41,277 nucleotides of DNA from a virus. Where the stretch lies: positions 1 to 41,277 of the IMG/VR virus record IMGVR_UViG_3300024346_008609; one strand, written 5' to 3'. Positions within the stretch are counted from its first letter, which is position 1. The number at the start of each line of letters is the position of its first letter. The translations under genes were made by a program, and so were the position numbers. Positions 34,225 through 41,260 of the stretch are shown here, piece after piece. The notes under the pieces were generated by a model. That model was not told the DNA's origin and searched no databases. It worked only from the letters and a program-made list of their open reading frames with translations.

Positions 34225-34977
34225 TTATTCAACAACTTCCTGTTCTAACGAAAGATTTTTGTCTGTTAATTCATTAGCAAAATCAAAAAGTTTTTGTATA
34301 TATCCGTTCCTTCTCAAAAATTTGAATACTAAATTTTCATAAGAATATTCACCTTCTCTCTCAAGTCCGGCACTTCTATAATCTTTCAATCTATCTTTTA
34401 TTTTTTCAATCATTTCAATAGATGATTGAAAATCGTCATTGTCAGAGTCTTCAATAGTCATATCAATAATGTCCATCCACTGTTCAACTTTCTCTTTAAT
34501 CTTTCTTTCATCTATACTTACCTCTTCTAATGATGGTTCATTAATCCATTCATCAAAAAGTACCGAATAAACTCCTGACGATATATGTTGTTCACTACTA
34601 TCTTGAACATATAACTCAACTTCATAACCTTTAACTTGAATGTCGTGAGTTGAATTGAATAATGTTTTTTTCATTTTGAAAAGTTCTTTGTAGATTTCTT
34701 TGAATTCTCCCGCCTCATCAAAATTATACATGATGTGTAAATCAACATCTGAAAAATCAGACCAATTGTAATTGGCTAAAGAACCTGTCATGGTTACGTC
34801 TGATACAAAAATATCAACATTTAAAAATTCAATGAATTCATTAGCAATTGCCAATAAAGCCTCCCTAACTTCAGGATGCATTTTTGATTGCTCTTCATTA
34901 TCAACATTTGTCCAAATTTTAGGATTAAGGGTATCCTTAACTTGGAAACTAGACAATATCTTTTTAAATTCTTCCAT
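34225..34977 (-). CDS. Nucleotidyltransferase-fold protein
   Basis: 250 residues. TMTGSLANYNWSDFSDVDLH (near residues 62-81) is the G-S-x-x-x-x-x-x-S-D-x-D signature of the pol-beta nucleotidyltransferase superfamily, with both acidic metal ligands present and further acidic residues at about 115 (YEVELYVQD). Such enzymes transfer an NMP to a protein, RNA or small molecule; the substrate is unknown. The C-terminal 100 residues are helical (IEMIEKIKDRLKDYRSAG). Similar genes occur in other marine T4-like phages. TATTTAT lies 4 bases before the ATG. Confidence 0.7.
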   Translation of the reverse strand: MEEFKKILSSFQVKDTLNPKIWTNVDNEEQSKMHPEVREALLAIANEFIEFLNVDIFVSDVTMTGSLANYNWSDFSDVDLHIMYNFDEAGEFKEIYKELFKMKKTLFNSTHDIQVKGYEVELYVQDSSEQHISSGVYSVLFDEWINEPSLEEVSIDERKIKEKVEQWMDIIDMTIEDSDNDDFQSSIEMIEKIKDRLKDYRSAGLEREGEYSYENLVFKFLRRNGYIQKLFDFANELTDKNLSLEQEVVE

Positions 34978-34981
34978 TTTT

Positions 34982-34988
34982 ATAAATA
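34982..34988 (-). promoter_or_regulatory. Candidate late -10 element (TATTTAT)
   Basis: TATTTAT on the - strand, preceded by A, 4 bases before the ATG at 34977. It would give a leaderless mRNA. Confidence 0.5.
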
Positions 34989-35597
34989 TTATTCATCAAT
35001 CCATTCTGTTACCTCTAACAAGTTTACAAACTTGTTATACCTTCTAATTACATTTTCCGCAATTTGCATTACTTGATTAGACGTTATTTTATAGGTACCT
35101 TCAGGGTTGAGTTCCTCATCCTCCTCAAAAGGTCTGTTTCCTTGTACCAAGATTTTACCCTCAAAATAATAGTCATCCCAATCTAATGAATCTTGATTTG
35201 TGTACATTACTATCTCCAATTCTGAATCTATATATGATTGTTCACTTACACCATTTGATAATAATTCCAATTTGAAATCTTCATTGATTCTTTTAAATAC
35301 ATTGTATAACACATCACTTTCAGCAATCTCATAACTTAAAACCATACTTTTATATGATAAACCTAAATAAGATGCCGCTTTTGAGAATTGGTCAGGAAAT
35401 GTCGAGATTATACGATTGTATTTTGAATTACCATCAATAAATGTACTTGAATACCTTTCGAGGTCTACGGATACGATTATATAAACTTTTTCAATCCCAT
35501 CAATTTCATCAAATCCAACTATTTTATAATCAACATTAACATCTTTGAATAAGATGTTATCAAATAATTTTTTGAGTGATTGTTCTTTTGGATTCAT
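34989..35597 (-). CDS. Phage protein, unknown
   Basis: 202 residues (starts MNPKEQSLKKLFDNILFKDV). Mixed alpha/beta, with VDYKIVGFDEIDGIEKVYII and DWDDYYFEGKILVQGNRPFE. No family recognised. It follows the KTSC gene on the same strand, separated by 31 bp containing its own late-type element, and precedes the nucleotidyltransferase gene. Confidence 0.6.
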   Translation of the reverse strand: MNPKEQSLKKLFDNILFKDVNVDYKIVGFDEIDGIEKVYIIVSVDLERYSSTFIDGNSKYNRIISTFPDQFSKAASYLGLSYKSMVLSYEIAESDVLYNVFKRINEDFKLELLSNGVSEQSYIDSELEIVMYTNQDSLDWDDYYFEGKILVQGNRPFEEDEELNPEGTYKITSNQVMQIAENVIRRYNKFVNLLEVTEWIDE

Positions 35598-35612
35598 TAG
35601 GTTTATTTCCTA

Positions 35613-35619
35613 ATAAATA
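35613..35619 (-). promoter_or_regulatory. Candidate late -10 element (TATTTAT)
   Basis: TATTTAT on the - strand, preceded by A, 15 bases upstream of the start at 35597. Confidence 0.5.
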
Positions 35620-35628
35620 TCAACCTTA

Positions 35629-35871
35629 CTAAAGTTTTGTAAACTTGTGTTTTTTTGCTATTTCAGTACTGAAATATTTTCCTTGTGATTCAGACATTCT
35701 GAATCTAGTGTATGTCTGATGGGCAACATCTTCATATTCATATTGTAATCCATTCTTAAATGTTACTAACATTTTTTTGGTTGCGGTATCGTATTCGGTT
35801 TTAGATAGATTTGAAGATTCTACTTCATTGATAATTTTTGTCCCGTCAATTTTTTCACTTTTGATTGCCAT
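35629..35871 (-). CDS. KTSC domain protein
   Basis: 80 residues. ESSNLSKTEYDTATKKMLVT followed by FKNGLQYEYEDVAHQTYTRF and RMSESQGKYFSTEIAKKHKF matches the KTSC domain: V-x-S-S at the start, L-x-V-x-F-x-x-G, Y-x-Y-x-x-V, and S-x-G-x-[YF]-F. KTSC domains occur alone or with lysyl-tRNA synthetase and in phages; the function is unknown. Its start lies five bases from the upstream gene's stop, so the two are co-transcribed. Confidence 0.8.
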   Translation of the reverse strand: MAIKSEKIDGTKIINEVESSNLSKTEYDTATKKMLVTFKNGLQYEYEDVAHQTYTRFRMSESQGKYFSTEIAKKHKFTKL

Positions 35872-35875
35872 AATA

Positions 35876-36178
35876 CTAATCTTTTAAAGGTGTTTCTAAG
35901 TCTATTCTAAGTAATTCTTGCTTTAAGTAATCATTAAAATCATGTTCATTTTCAAGTAGACCATACTTTCTTAAAGTTCCTACAATATGAGTTAAATAAC
36001 TTATAATTCTATCCCTGATACGGTACCCTTCAGAAGTTATATTCTCACCTTTTTCAAGGTCACTATTTTTAACGTTACTGTTTTGGAAAAGTATTCTCAT
36101 TTCATAATACGTTTTGAGTAATTTCTCAAAATCATCTTTCAATACAGTGTCCAAAAATTTTTTCCAAGGTGATTCCAT
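35876..36178 (-). CDS. Small helical protein, unknown
   Basis: 100 residues, all helical (MESPWKKFLDTVLKDDFEKL; IRDRIISYLTHIVGTLRKYG). No family recognised. It begins a small - strand unit with the KTSC gene. Upstream is a terminator hairpin and a TATTTAT only 4 bases before the ATG. Confidence 0.6.
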   Translation of the reverse strand: MESPWKKFLDTVLKDDFEKLLKTYYEMRILFQNSNVKNSDLEKGENITSEGYRIRDRIISYLTHIVGTLRKYGLLENEHDFNDYLKQELLRIDLETPLKD

Positions 36179-36182
36179 ACTG

Positions 36183-36189
36183 ATAAATA
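36183..36189 (-). promoter_or_regulatory. Candidate late -10 element (TATTTAT)
   Basis: TATTTAT on the - strand, preceded by A, 4 bases before the ATG at 36178, immediately downstream of a terminator. Confidence 0.5.
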
Positions 36190-36196
36190 TAAGAAA

Positions 36197-36215
36197 CCCC
36201 CACTTTTGGTGGGGG
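36197..36215 (-). terminator. Intrinsic terminator after the UVR protein gene
   Basis: CCCCCAC (36197-36203) and GTGGGGG (36209-36215) form a strong GC stem. The - strand T-tract is short, so its efficiency is less certain. It separates the UVR gene from the next - strand unit. Confidence 0.7.
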
Positions 36216-36221
36216 CTCTAA

Positions 36222-36698
36222 TTAACTCTGATATTTTTTGAGTTGTTCTCTAATTTCTATTGCCTGTTCGAAATCTTGTTTCTCAATACAGTCTTTCAGT
36301 TTGGTCTCAAGTTCCGCAATTAGTTCCTTATTATTTTCAAAGTCCTTAATCATATCACGAATTTTGATTGCCAATAGAAAGTCCTCGTTTTCAACCGCTC
36401 GGTCTAATTCTTTCTTTAGACTTTCAACTTTCGTAGGTCCTTTCTTTTTACTGTCAAATGGTTTCATACCTTCAGAACCGTAAGTTCTTACAATACTTGT
36501 AATTTGGTATGAACCATCTTTTGATGTGAAGGTTTCTTTTGTCCAATCACCATTTTCATCTGTTCCTTTTTCTGTTGATGATTTACCAACAACATAACCA
36601 CCACCCATTGGATTGTAACTTGAACCCAACATTTCTTCTAAATCTTTCATCATCTCATCGAGACTCTTTTTTCTTCCGTTTCCAAAAAAATCAAACAT
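36222..36698 (-). CDS. Protein with two UVR motifs, possible Clp adaptor
   Basis: 158 residues. The N-terminal half is a small domain (YVVGKSSTEKGTDENGDWTK, YQITSIVRTYG). The C-terminal half has two tandem UVR motifs: KKELDRAVENEDFLLAIKIR (95-114) and ETKLKDCIEKQDFEQAIEIR (131-150). UVR motifs are antiparallel helix pairs found in UvrB/UvrC, in ClpC and in the ClpC regulator McsA, where they mediate protein contacts. McsA's zinc-binding cysteines are absent. The gene is divergent from the phage ClpC gene, which has its own UVR motif, so an adaptor role is a reasonable inference. Confidence 0.7.
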   Translation of the reverse strand: MFDFFGNGRKKSLDEMMKDLEEMLGSSYNPMGGGYVVGKSSTEKGTDENGDWTKETFTSKDGSYQITSIVRTYGSEGMKPFDSKKKGPTKVESLKKELDRAVENEDFLLAIKIRDMIKDFENNKELIAELETKLKDCIEKQDFEQAIEIREQLKKYQS

Positions 36699-36772
36699 AG
36701 TTTTTTTTATTTAAGTTTTTTATTTTATCTTTGTAACCACAATAATAAAAAAATGTGCCAACCTATCAATAC

Positions 36773-36816
36773 TGACATTTTGTCACCATCAAAAAATTAA
36801 ATATGACATTTTGACA
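36773..36816. promoter_or_regulatory. Two operator-like sites upstream of the clpC promoter
   Basis: TGACATTTTGTCA (36773-36785, a 5-bp dyad) and TGACATTTTGACA (36804-36816) are spaced 31 bases start to start, about three helical turns, and end 4 bases before the -33 box. They look like tandem repressor or activator sites. Confidence 0.5.
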
Positions 36817-36820
36817 AAAG

Positions 36821-36851
36821 TTTGATACTTTCACAATTATTGTTACCTTTG
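36821..36851 (+). promoter_or_regulatory. Bacteroidota-type sigma-A promoter for clpC
   Basis: TTTG (36821-36824), 19-base spacer, TACCTTTG (36844-36851). This fits the Bacteroidota -33 TTTG and -7 TAnnTTTG consensus. The predicted start is about 13-15 bases before the ATG at 36872. Confidence 0.7.
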
Positions 36852-36871
36852 AACTACAAAACATAAATACT

Positions 36872-38914
36872 ATGATAGAAGAAATGGACCCTAATGAAAA
36901 ATCTGGTCGACGTAATAAAGACCAAAATCCCCAATCCAATACACCCGTGTTGGATAACTTCTCCCGTGACCTAATCAAGTTGGCTGAAAAAGGAAAACTT
37001 GACCCCGTTATTGGTAGGGACCAAGAGATTGCACGGATTGCACAAATCCTATCTCGTAGAAAGAAAAATAATCCAATTATTATTGGTGAACCTGGTTGTG
37101 GTAAAACCGCAATCGTTGAGGGGTTGGCAATGAAAATCTTCCAAGGTGAATGTCCACAAAATCTTTGTGACAAACGTATCGTGTCGTTGGACATGACCTC
37201 GATTGTTGCCGGTACCAAATATCGTGGACAGTTTGAAGAGCGTCTTAAGGTAATTCTTGAGGAACTTAATAATAACCCTGATATCATTGTCTTCATCGAT
37301 GAAATCCATACCATCATCGGAGCGGGTAATTCATCTGGTTCATTGGATGCCTCTAACATCTTTAAACCGGCACTTGCTCGTGGTGAGCTCCAATGTATCG
37401 GAGCAACCACATTGGATGAGTATCGTGAGAACATCGAAAAGGATGGTGCGTTGGAACGTCGTTTCCAAAAAGTACTGGTGGATGCGGCATCACCTGAAGA
37501 AACCCTTCAAATCCTAAACAACATCAAGGACCGTTATGAGGCACACCACAAAGTAGAGTATTCAAAAGAGTCACTTGAGGCATGTGTTTATTTGGCTGAC
37601 CGTTACATCACTGACCGTGAATTCCCCGATAAAGGAATTGACATCATGGATGAAGTCGGTGCTCGCTCTCAAATCAACGTCAAACTCCCTGAAGAGATTG
37701 AGCAACTGAAACTTAAAGCGTCAGACATCAAAGAACAAAAACTTCTTGTGGTAAAAAAACAGAACTACGAAGAAGCCGCTCATCTTCGTGACAAGGAAAA
37801 GAAAATCCTCAAACAACTTGAGGACGCTAAGAAAGATTTTGAACTCAAACAAAATACTCAGCGAAAACTTATCACCGAAGAAATGGTCTACGAGGTTGTT
37901 TCACTTATGACCAAAATCCCAGTGAACAAACTATCACAAAAAGAAATGGAAGGTCTCCTTGAACTTGAGAACAGTCTAAAAATGAATGTTATCGGTCAGG
38001 ACTCCGCTGTAACCAAGATTGCAAAAGCGGTTCGCCGTAACCGTGTGGGTATTAAAGACCCAAATCGTCCAATTGGTTCGTTCATTTTCTTGGGTTCAAC
38101 AGGTATTGGTAAAACACACTTGGCAAAACAATTGGCTAAGGAAATTTTTGGAGCTGAAGATGCTCTTATTCGTGTGGACATGTCAGAATATCAAGAGAAA
38201 CATTCAATGTCTCGATTGATTGGTTCACCTCCAGGTTATGTTGGTTTCAACGAAGGTGGTCAACTTACCGAAGCGGTTAAGAACAAACCATATTCTGTTG
38301 TGTTGTTTGACGAGATTGAAAAGGCAAACAAAGACATCTTCTCTCTTCTTCTCCAAGTGTTGGATGACGGTCACCTGACGGATGGTATGGGTCGTAAGAT
38401 TAACTTCAAGAACTGTATCATCATCATGACATCTAACATTGGTGTTAAAAAACTTCAAGACTTCGGTACTGGTGTTGGATTTGAGACATCATCACGTATG
38501 TCCTCAAACGAAGACTTGAAAGTACAACTTCTTCAAAAAGAACTCAAAAGTTATTTCACTCCTGAGTTCTTGAATCGTCTTGATGAAGTGGTTATGTTTA
38601 GTTCTCTCGGAGAGGTTGAAGTTAAACAAATCGTGAACATTGAACTTTCAAAACTCACGAAGCGTTTGAATCGTCTTGGTTACCACGTTGACTTTGACGA
38701 ATCTCTCCACATGTTCTTGGCAAAAGTTGGATTCGACGAAAAGTACGGTGCCCGTCCTATCAAACGAGCAATCCAAGAAAAAGTGGAAGACTTCATCTCT
38801 GAGGAAGTACTTCGAAGTAACATTAAGATTGGTGGACATTACCAACTTACCGTTACCGACGAAGTGGTAACTCTTACATCAAAAGAAGAGGAAGTAATTA
38901 AGGGGGGAAATTAA
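36872..38914 (+). CDS. clpC: ClpC-like AAA+ unfoldase lacking the N-domain
   Basis: 680 residues, about 130-170 shorter than typical ClpC (810-850). It starts at the D1 linker (VLDNFSRDLIKLAEKGKLDP). D1: Walker A GEPGCGKT (72-79), Walker B FIDEIH (141-146). Middle region with a UVR-like segment (VVKKQNYEEAAHLRDKEKKI, 293-312). D2: Walker A GSTGIGKT (408-415), Walker B VVLFDEIE (476-483). The sequence DFGTGVGF (530-537) occupies the ClpP-docking loop (VGF type). With no N-domain, substrate choice would depend on adaptors or the middle region. Arg codons are mostly CGT, unlike nearby phage genes. Confidence 0.92.
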   Translation: MIEEMDPNEKSGRRNKDQNPQSNTPVLDNFSRDLIKLAEKGKLDPVIGRDQEIARIAQILSRRKKNNPIIIGEPGCGKTAIVEGLAMKIFQGECPQNLCDKRIVSLDMTSIVAGTKYRGQFEERLKVILEELNNNPDIIVFIDEIHTIIGAGNSSGSLDASNIFKPALARGELQCIGATTLDEYRENIEKDGALERRFQKVLVDAASPEETLQILNNIKDRYEAHHKVEYSKESLEACVYLADRYITDREFPDKGIDIMDEVGARSQINVKLPEEIEQLKLKASDIKEQKLLVVKKQNYEEAAHLRDKEKKILKQLEDAKKDFELKQNTQRKLITEEMVYEVVSLMTKIPVNKLSQKEMEGLLELENSLKMNVIGQDSAVTKIAKAVRRNRVGIKDPNRPIGSFIFLGSTGIGKTHLAKQLAKEIFGAEDALIRVDMSEYQEKHSMSRLIGSPPGYVGFNEGGQLTEAVKNKPYSVVLFDEIEKANKDIFSLLLQVLDDGHLTDGMGRKINFKNCIIIMTSNIGVKKLQDFGTGVGFETSSRMSSNEDLKVQLLQKELKSYFTPEFLNRLDEVVMFSSLGEVEVKQIVNIELSKLTKRLNRLGYHVDFDESLHMFLAKVGFDEKYGARPIKRAIQEKVEDFISEEVLRSNIKIGGHYQLTVTDEVVTLTSKEEEVIKGGN

Positions 38915-38929
38915 TCCCCCCTTTTTTTT
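38900..38929 (+). terminator. Intrinsic terminator of clpC
   Basis: AAGGGGGG (38900-38907), an 8-base loop that contains the clpC stop codon, CCCCCCTT (38916-38923), and a T-run to 38929. It separates clpC from the peptidase gene. Confidence 0.85.
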
Positions 38930-38957
38930 GTTTGTTAACAATTTTTTATTATCTTTG
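38927..38957 (+). promoter_or_regulatory. Bacteroidota-type sigma-A promoter for the peptidase
   Basis: TTTG (38927-38930), 19-base spacer, TATCTTTG (38950-38957). The -33 box overlaps the T-tract of the clpC terminator. The predicted start lies within a few bases of the ATG at 38966, so the mRNA is nearly leaderless. Confidence 0.65.
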
Positions 38958-38965
38958 TAGTCACT

Positions 38966-40051
38966 ATGGAAAATAACACCCTCAAACGATTTATGGAACT
39001 ACTTTCGGTTCCAAGCAAAACTTACCGTGAAGACCGTATGGTCAACTACCTTATGGGTGTTATTTCCAAGATGGATGATGTTTCCGTATACAAAGATGAA
39101 CATGGAAACATCTATGCCACCAAGGGTATTTTAGAATCAGGACACTACCCGATGTTTATCGCTCACACGGACACGGTACACGAAATGGTGGAAGAAATTG
39201 TGGTAGTAAAAACTTTGTTACCAAAACCAAATACTTTTGGTATGACTTTCGACCCTACCGTCCAACATAAATCACTTAAGGCAATTACTCCTGATGGAGA
39301 CCCTACCGGAATCGGTGGTGATGATAAGTGTGGAATTTTCATATGTTTGGAACTTCTTGAAAAGCTTGAGTACTGTAAGGTTGGACTTTTTGTGTCTGAA
39401 GAAACAGGTTGTGTTGGTTCATCAAAATGTGATGTAAACTTTTTGAAAGATGTGGGTTATGCTATTCAGTTTGACGCACCTGGTGATGCTCTAATTACCG
39501 AGTTATGCTCGGGAGTTCGTTTGTTTGAACAAAATGGTGAGTTCATTAATCAAGTTCTTCCTGTGATTGAATCCGCCATGGGTACCAAGATGTTCCGTCA
39601 GTCTCACCCTTACACCGACGTATCACAAATTAAGAAGAAAGGTGACTTCTCTTGTATCAATATCTCTTGTGGTTACTACAACATGCACACACCGAATGAG
39701 TTCATTGTTGTTGAGGATGTTGAAAGGGCGATTGATGCAGGTTTGAACATTGTTGAAAAACTCGGTTACAACAAGTTTGAATATGGTTACGAAAAACCGT
39801 CACACTTACAATACGGACTTTTTAATTTGGGGGATACCAGTGATGAAGATGATGATGATATAGATAACCCACCATTTGACACTGATGATTTCGAATTAGA
39901 TATGGATTTCAACAAGGCAATCTACTACGAGGGTTTGTTGAGTATTATCGACAAGGAGACAAATAGTTCTGTTGTCTTGACTGAAACAGAAATTGAAGAC
40001 CTGTATAACCACCTACGTGAAGTTATGACAAGACGGTATTGGGATTATTAA
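38966..40051 (+). CDS. M20-type (PepT-like) zinc aminopeptidase
   Basis: 361 residues. Metal ligands of the M20/M28/M42 clan are all visible: AHTDT (66-70, His67), GIGGDDKCG (115-123, bridging Asp and neighbours), SEETGCVGS (144-152, catalytic and ligand Glu), QFDAPGD (168-174, Asp170), and NMHTPNEF (239-246, His241). The order best fits tripeptidase T-like aminopeptidases, which remove N-terminal residues from small peptides. A C-terminal acidic extension (DTSDEDDDDIDNPPFDTDD) and a helical end are extra. Arg codons are CGT-rich, as in clpC. It shares its stop region with the convergent gene (overlap 40048-40051). Confidence 0.82.
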   Translation: MENNTLKRFMELLSVPSKTYREDRMVNYLMGVISKMDDVSVYKDEHGNIYATKGILESGHYPMFIAHTDTVHEMVEEIVVVKTLLPKPNTFGMTFDPTVQHKSLKAITPDGDPTGIGGDDKCGIFICLELLEKLEYCKVGLFVSEETGCVGSSKCDVNFLKDVGYAIQFDAPGDALITELCSGVRLFEQNGEFINQVLPVIESAMGTKMFRQSHPYTDVSQIKKKGDFSCINISCGYYNMHTPNEFIVVEDVERAIDAGLNIVEKLGYNKFEYGYEKPSHLQYGLFNLGDTSDEDDDDIDNPPFDTDDFELDMDFNKAIYYEGLLSIIDKETNSSVVLTETEIEDLYNHLREVMTRRYWDY

Positions 40052-41142
40052 TCGAAAATATCAAACATTTGATAGTTTGAGAAAAGGTTTTCAAGGTTTT
40101 CAAGACTACTAGTAACGTACTTACTTTGATATGTACCTTTTTTCGAATTACCCACGATATAATAATTGATATCCCCATCAGGAAGTATCTTTCTAAATGA
40201 TATACTGTAGTCTGTATTAGGGATATCAATATTTTTATCCATACCGCCCTTTTTGTTGATGAACTCATATGATTTGGATATGGAATCAATATCGTATTCA
40301 CCCTCTTGGATTTTTTCAAGTACATTATCCAAAATAGTGTCCATTCTACTATCCCACTCACTTCTAAATGCTTCCTCATCTTTTCCTATATTCCAAGCAA
40401 CCTCCTGAGGACTAGTATTAAAGTCATCGATAACATTATCTCTTTCATAATGTTTTTTAATTATGTCAATGATACTCAAGTTAGTTTCACCTCTTTTTGA
40501 GTACATAGCAATAATGTTATCAATTGGAATTGATATTTCTTCACTACCGTAGTAACTATTTTTATATGGTAATTCTTGTTTAATTTTGTCAAAAAGTCTA
40601 TCGGTATATTTTTCCATGGCACTACTTATCGCATAGTCCTCGGCCGTACAATAAAGTTCCTCAGTTAAGTCCCTAAAGTCTTCAAGTTTTCCCAATTCTT
40701 CAGTTATTTTTTCTACACAATCGGATGTTATACTACTTTTGTTTTCTCCAAAACATTTTATCAGTTCAGGACTAACATAACTTATAATTTCTTTAATTTT
40801 CAATACCTGTTCTTCAGTAAACGCATATGGAAATATATAACCGTTATCCCAATCTTCTTTAGTGTTGTAACAATCATACCAATCATAACTATATGGTTGG
40901 TGCCACGCCCACATCCAACTCGAAACATTACCTTCACTATCGTCAAAAATGTCTTCTAAAAAATTAGTATATGAATCGTATTTTAAGTATACATTAGTAT
41001 CGTCAACATCGTCTATCTTATCACCATCAAGAAATGTTGCGTCAGAAGGGTCGATTTTCTTTAACTTAACTTTCATAAGTGTTAAAAAATCGTTTGTACT
41101 CTGTTCAGACAAAATAAGTTTCTTGAGTTTTAACTTTGACAT
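40048..41142 (-). CDS. Large phage protein, unknown
   Basis: 364 residues from the ATG at 41142; an ATG two codons earlier abuts the TATTTAT element and is less likely. No family recognised. The N-terminus MSKLKLKKLILSEQ is basic and then has an L-x-E pattern that could be cut by the prohead protease. Tryptophan-rich SSWMWAWHQPYSYDWYDCYN (near residues 75-95) and acidic, helical remaining parts are notable. It is convergent with the peptidase gene and shares its stop codon region. A late-type TATTTAT suggests late expression. Confidence 0.6.
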   Translation of the reverse strand: MSKLKLKKLILSEQSTNDFLTLMKVKLKKIDPSDATFLDGDKIDDVDDTNVYLKYDSYTNFLEDIFDDSEGNVSSWMWAWHQPYSYDWYDCYNTKEDWDNGYIFPYAFTEEQVLKIKEIISYVSPELIKCFGENKSSITSDCVEKITEELGKLEDFRDLTEELYCTAEDYAISSAMEKYTDRLFDKIKQELPYKNSYYGSEEISIPIDNIIAMYSKRGETNLSIIDIIKKHYERDNVIDDFNTSPQEVAWNIGKDEEAFRSEWDSRMDTILDNVLEKIQEGEYDIDSISKSYEFINKKGGMDKNIDIPNTDYSISFRKILPDGDINYYIVGNSKKGTYQSKYVTSSLENLENLFSNYQMFDIFD

Positions 41143-41148
41143 ATTCAT

Positions 41149-41155
41149 ATAAATA
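41149..41155 (-). promoter_or_regulatory. Candidate late -10 element (TATTTAT)
   Basis: TATTTAT on the - strand, preceded by G, 6 bases before the ATG at 41142. The neighbouring + strand promoter begins at 41157. Confidence 0.5.
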
Positions 41156-41156
41156 C

Positions 41157-41187
41157 TTGTTTATAATAAAAATGATATTTATATTTG
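41157..41187 (+). promoter_or_regulatory. Bacteroidota-type sigma-A promoter upstream of RNA gene
   Basis: TTG (41157-41159), 20-base spacer, TATATTTG (41180-41187). It matches the -33 TTG and -7 TAnnTTTG consensus and points towards the window end, where no protein gene begins. Confidence 0.55.
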
Positions 41188-41211
41188 TAGTATTGAAATC
41201 ACAGGTGGCTC

Positions 41212-41254
41212 CCTTAATAGTTAAGGCTGACCTTAAGCATCTTCCCGAAAGGGA
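41212..41254 (+). other. Two small hairpins in the leader of the RNA gene
   Basis: CCTTAA-TAG-TTAAGG (41212-41226) and TCCC-GAAA-GGGA (41243-41254, a GNRA-type tetraloop) fold locally. They could be part of a 5' leader that is processed off, or of an uncharacterised RNA. Confidence 0.5.
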
Positions 41255-41260
41255 TATACA

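Noticed and set aside
34225-34977. Nucleotidyltransferase as a CD-NTase or toxin-antitoxin enzyme
   Set aside because: Only the general GS...SDxD fold motif is seen. No effector, HEPN partner or other defence gene lies beside it, so a defence role is not supported.
36726-36733. Second TATCTTTG as a further host-type promoter
   Set aside because: No TTTG lies 19-21 bases upstream, and the sequence there is a T/A run, so it lacks the -33 element.
36766-37434. Long open frame of 222 codons on the - strand
   Set aside because: It lies antisense to the conserved D1 domain of clpC. The product has no recognisable family and arises from codon bias in the real gene.
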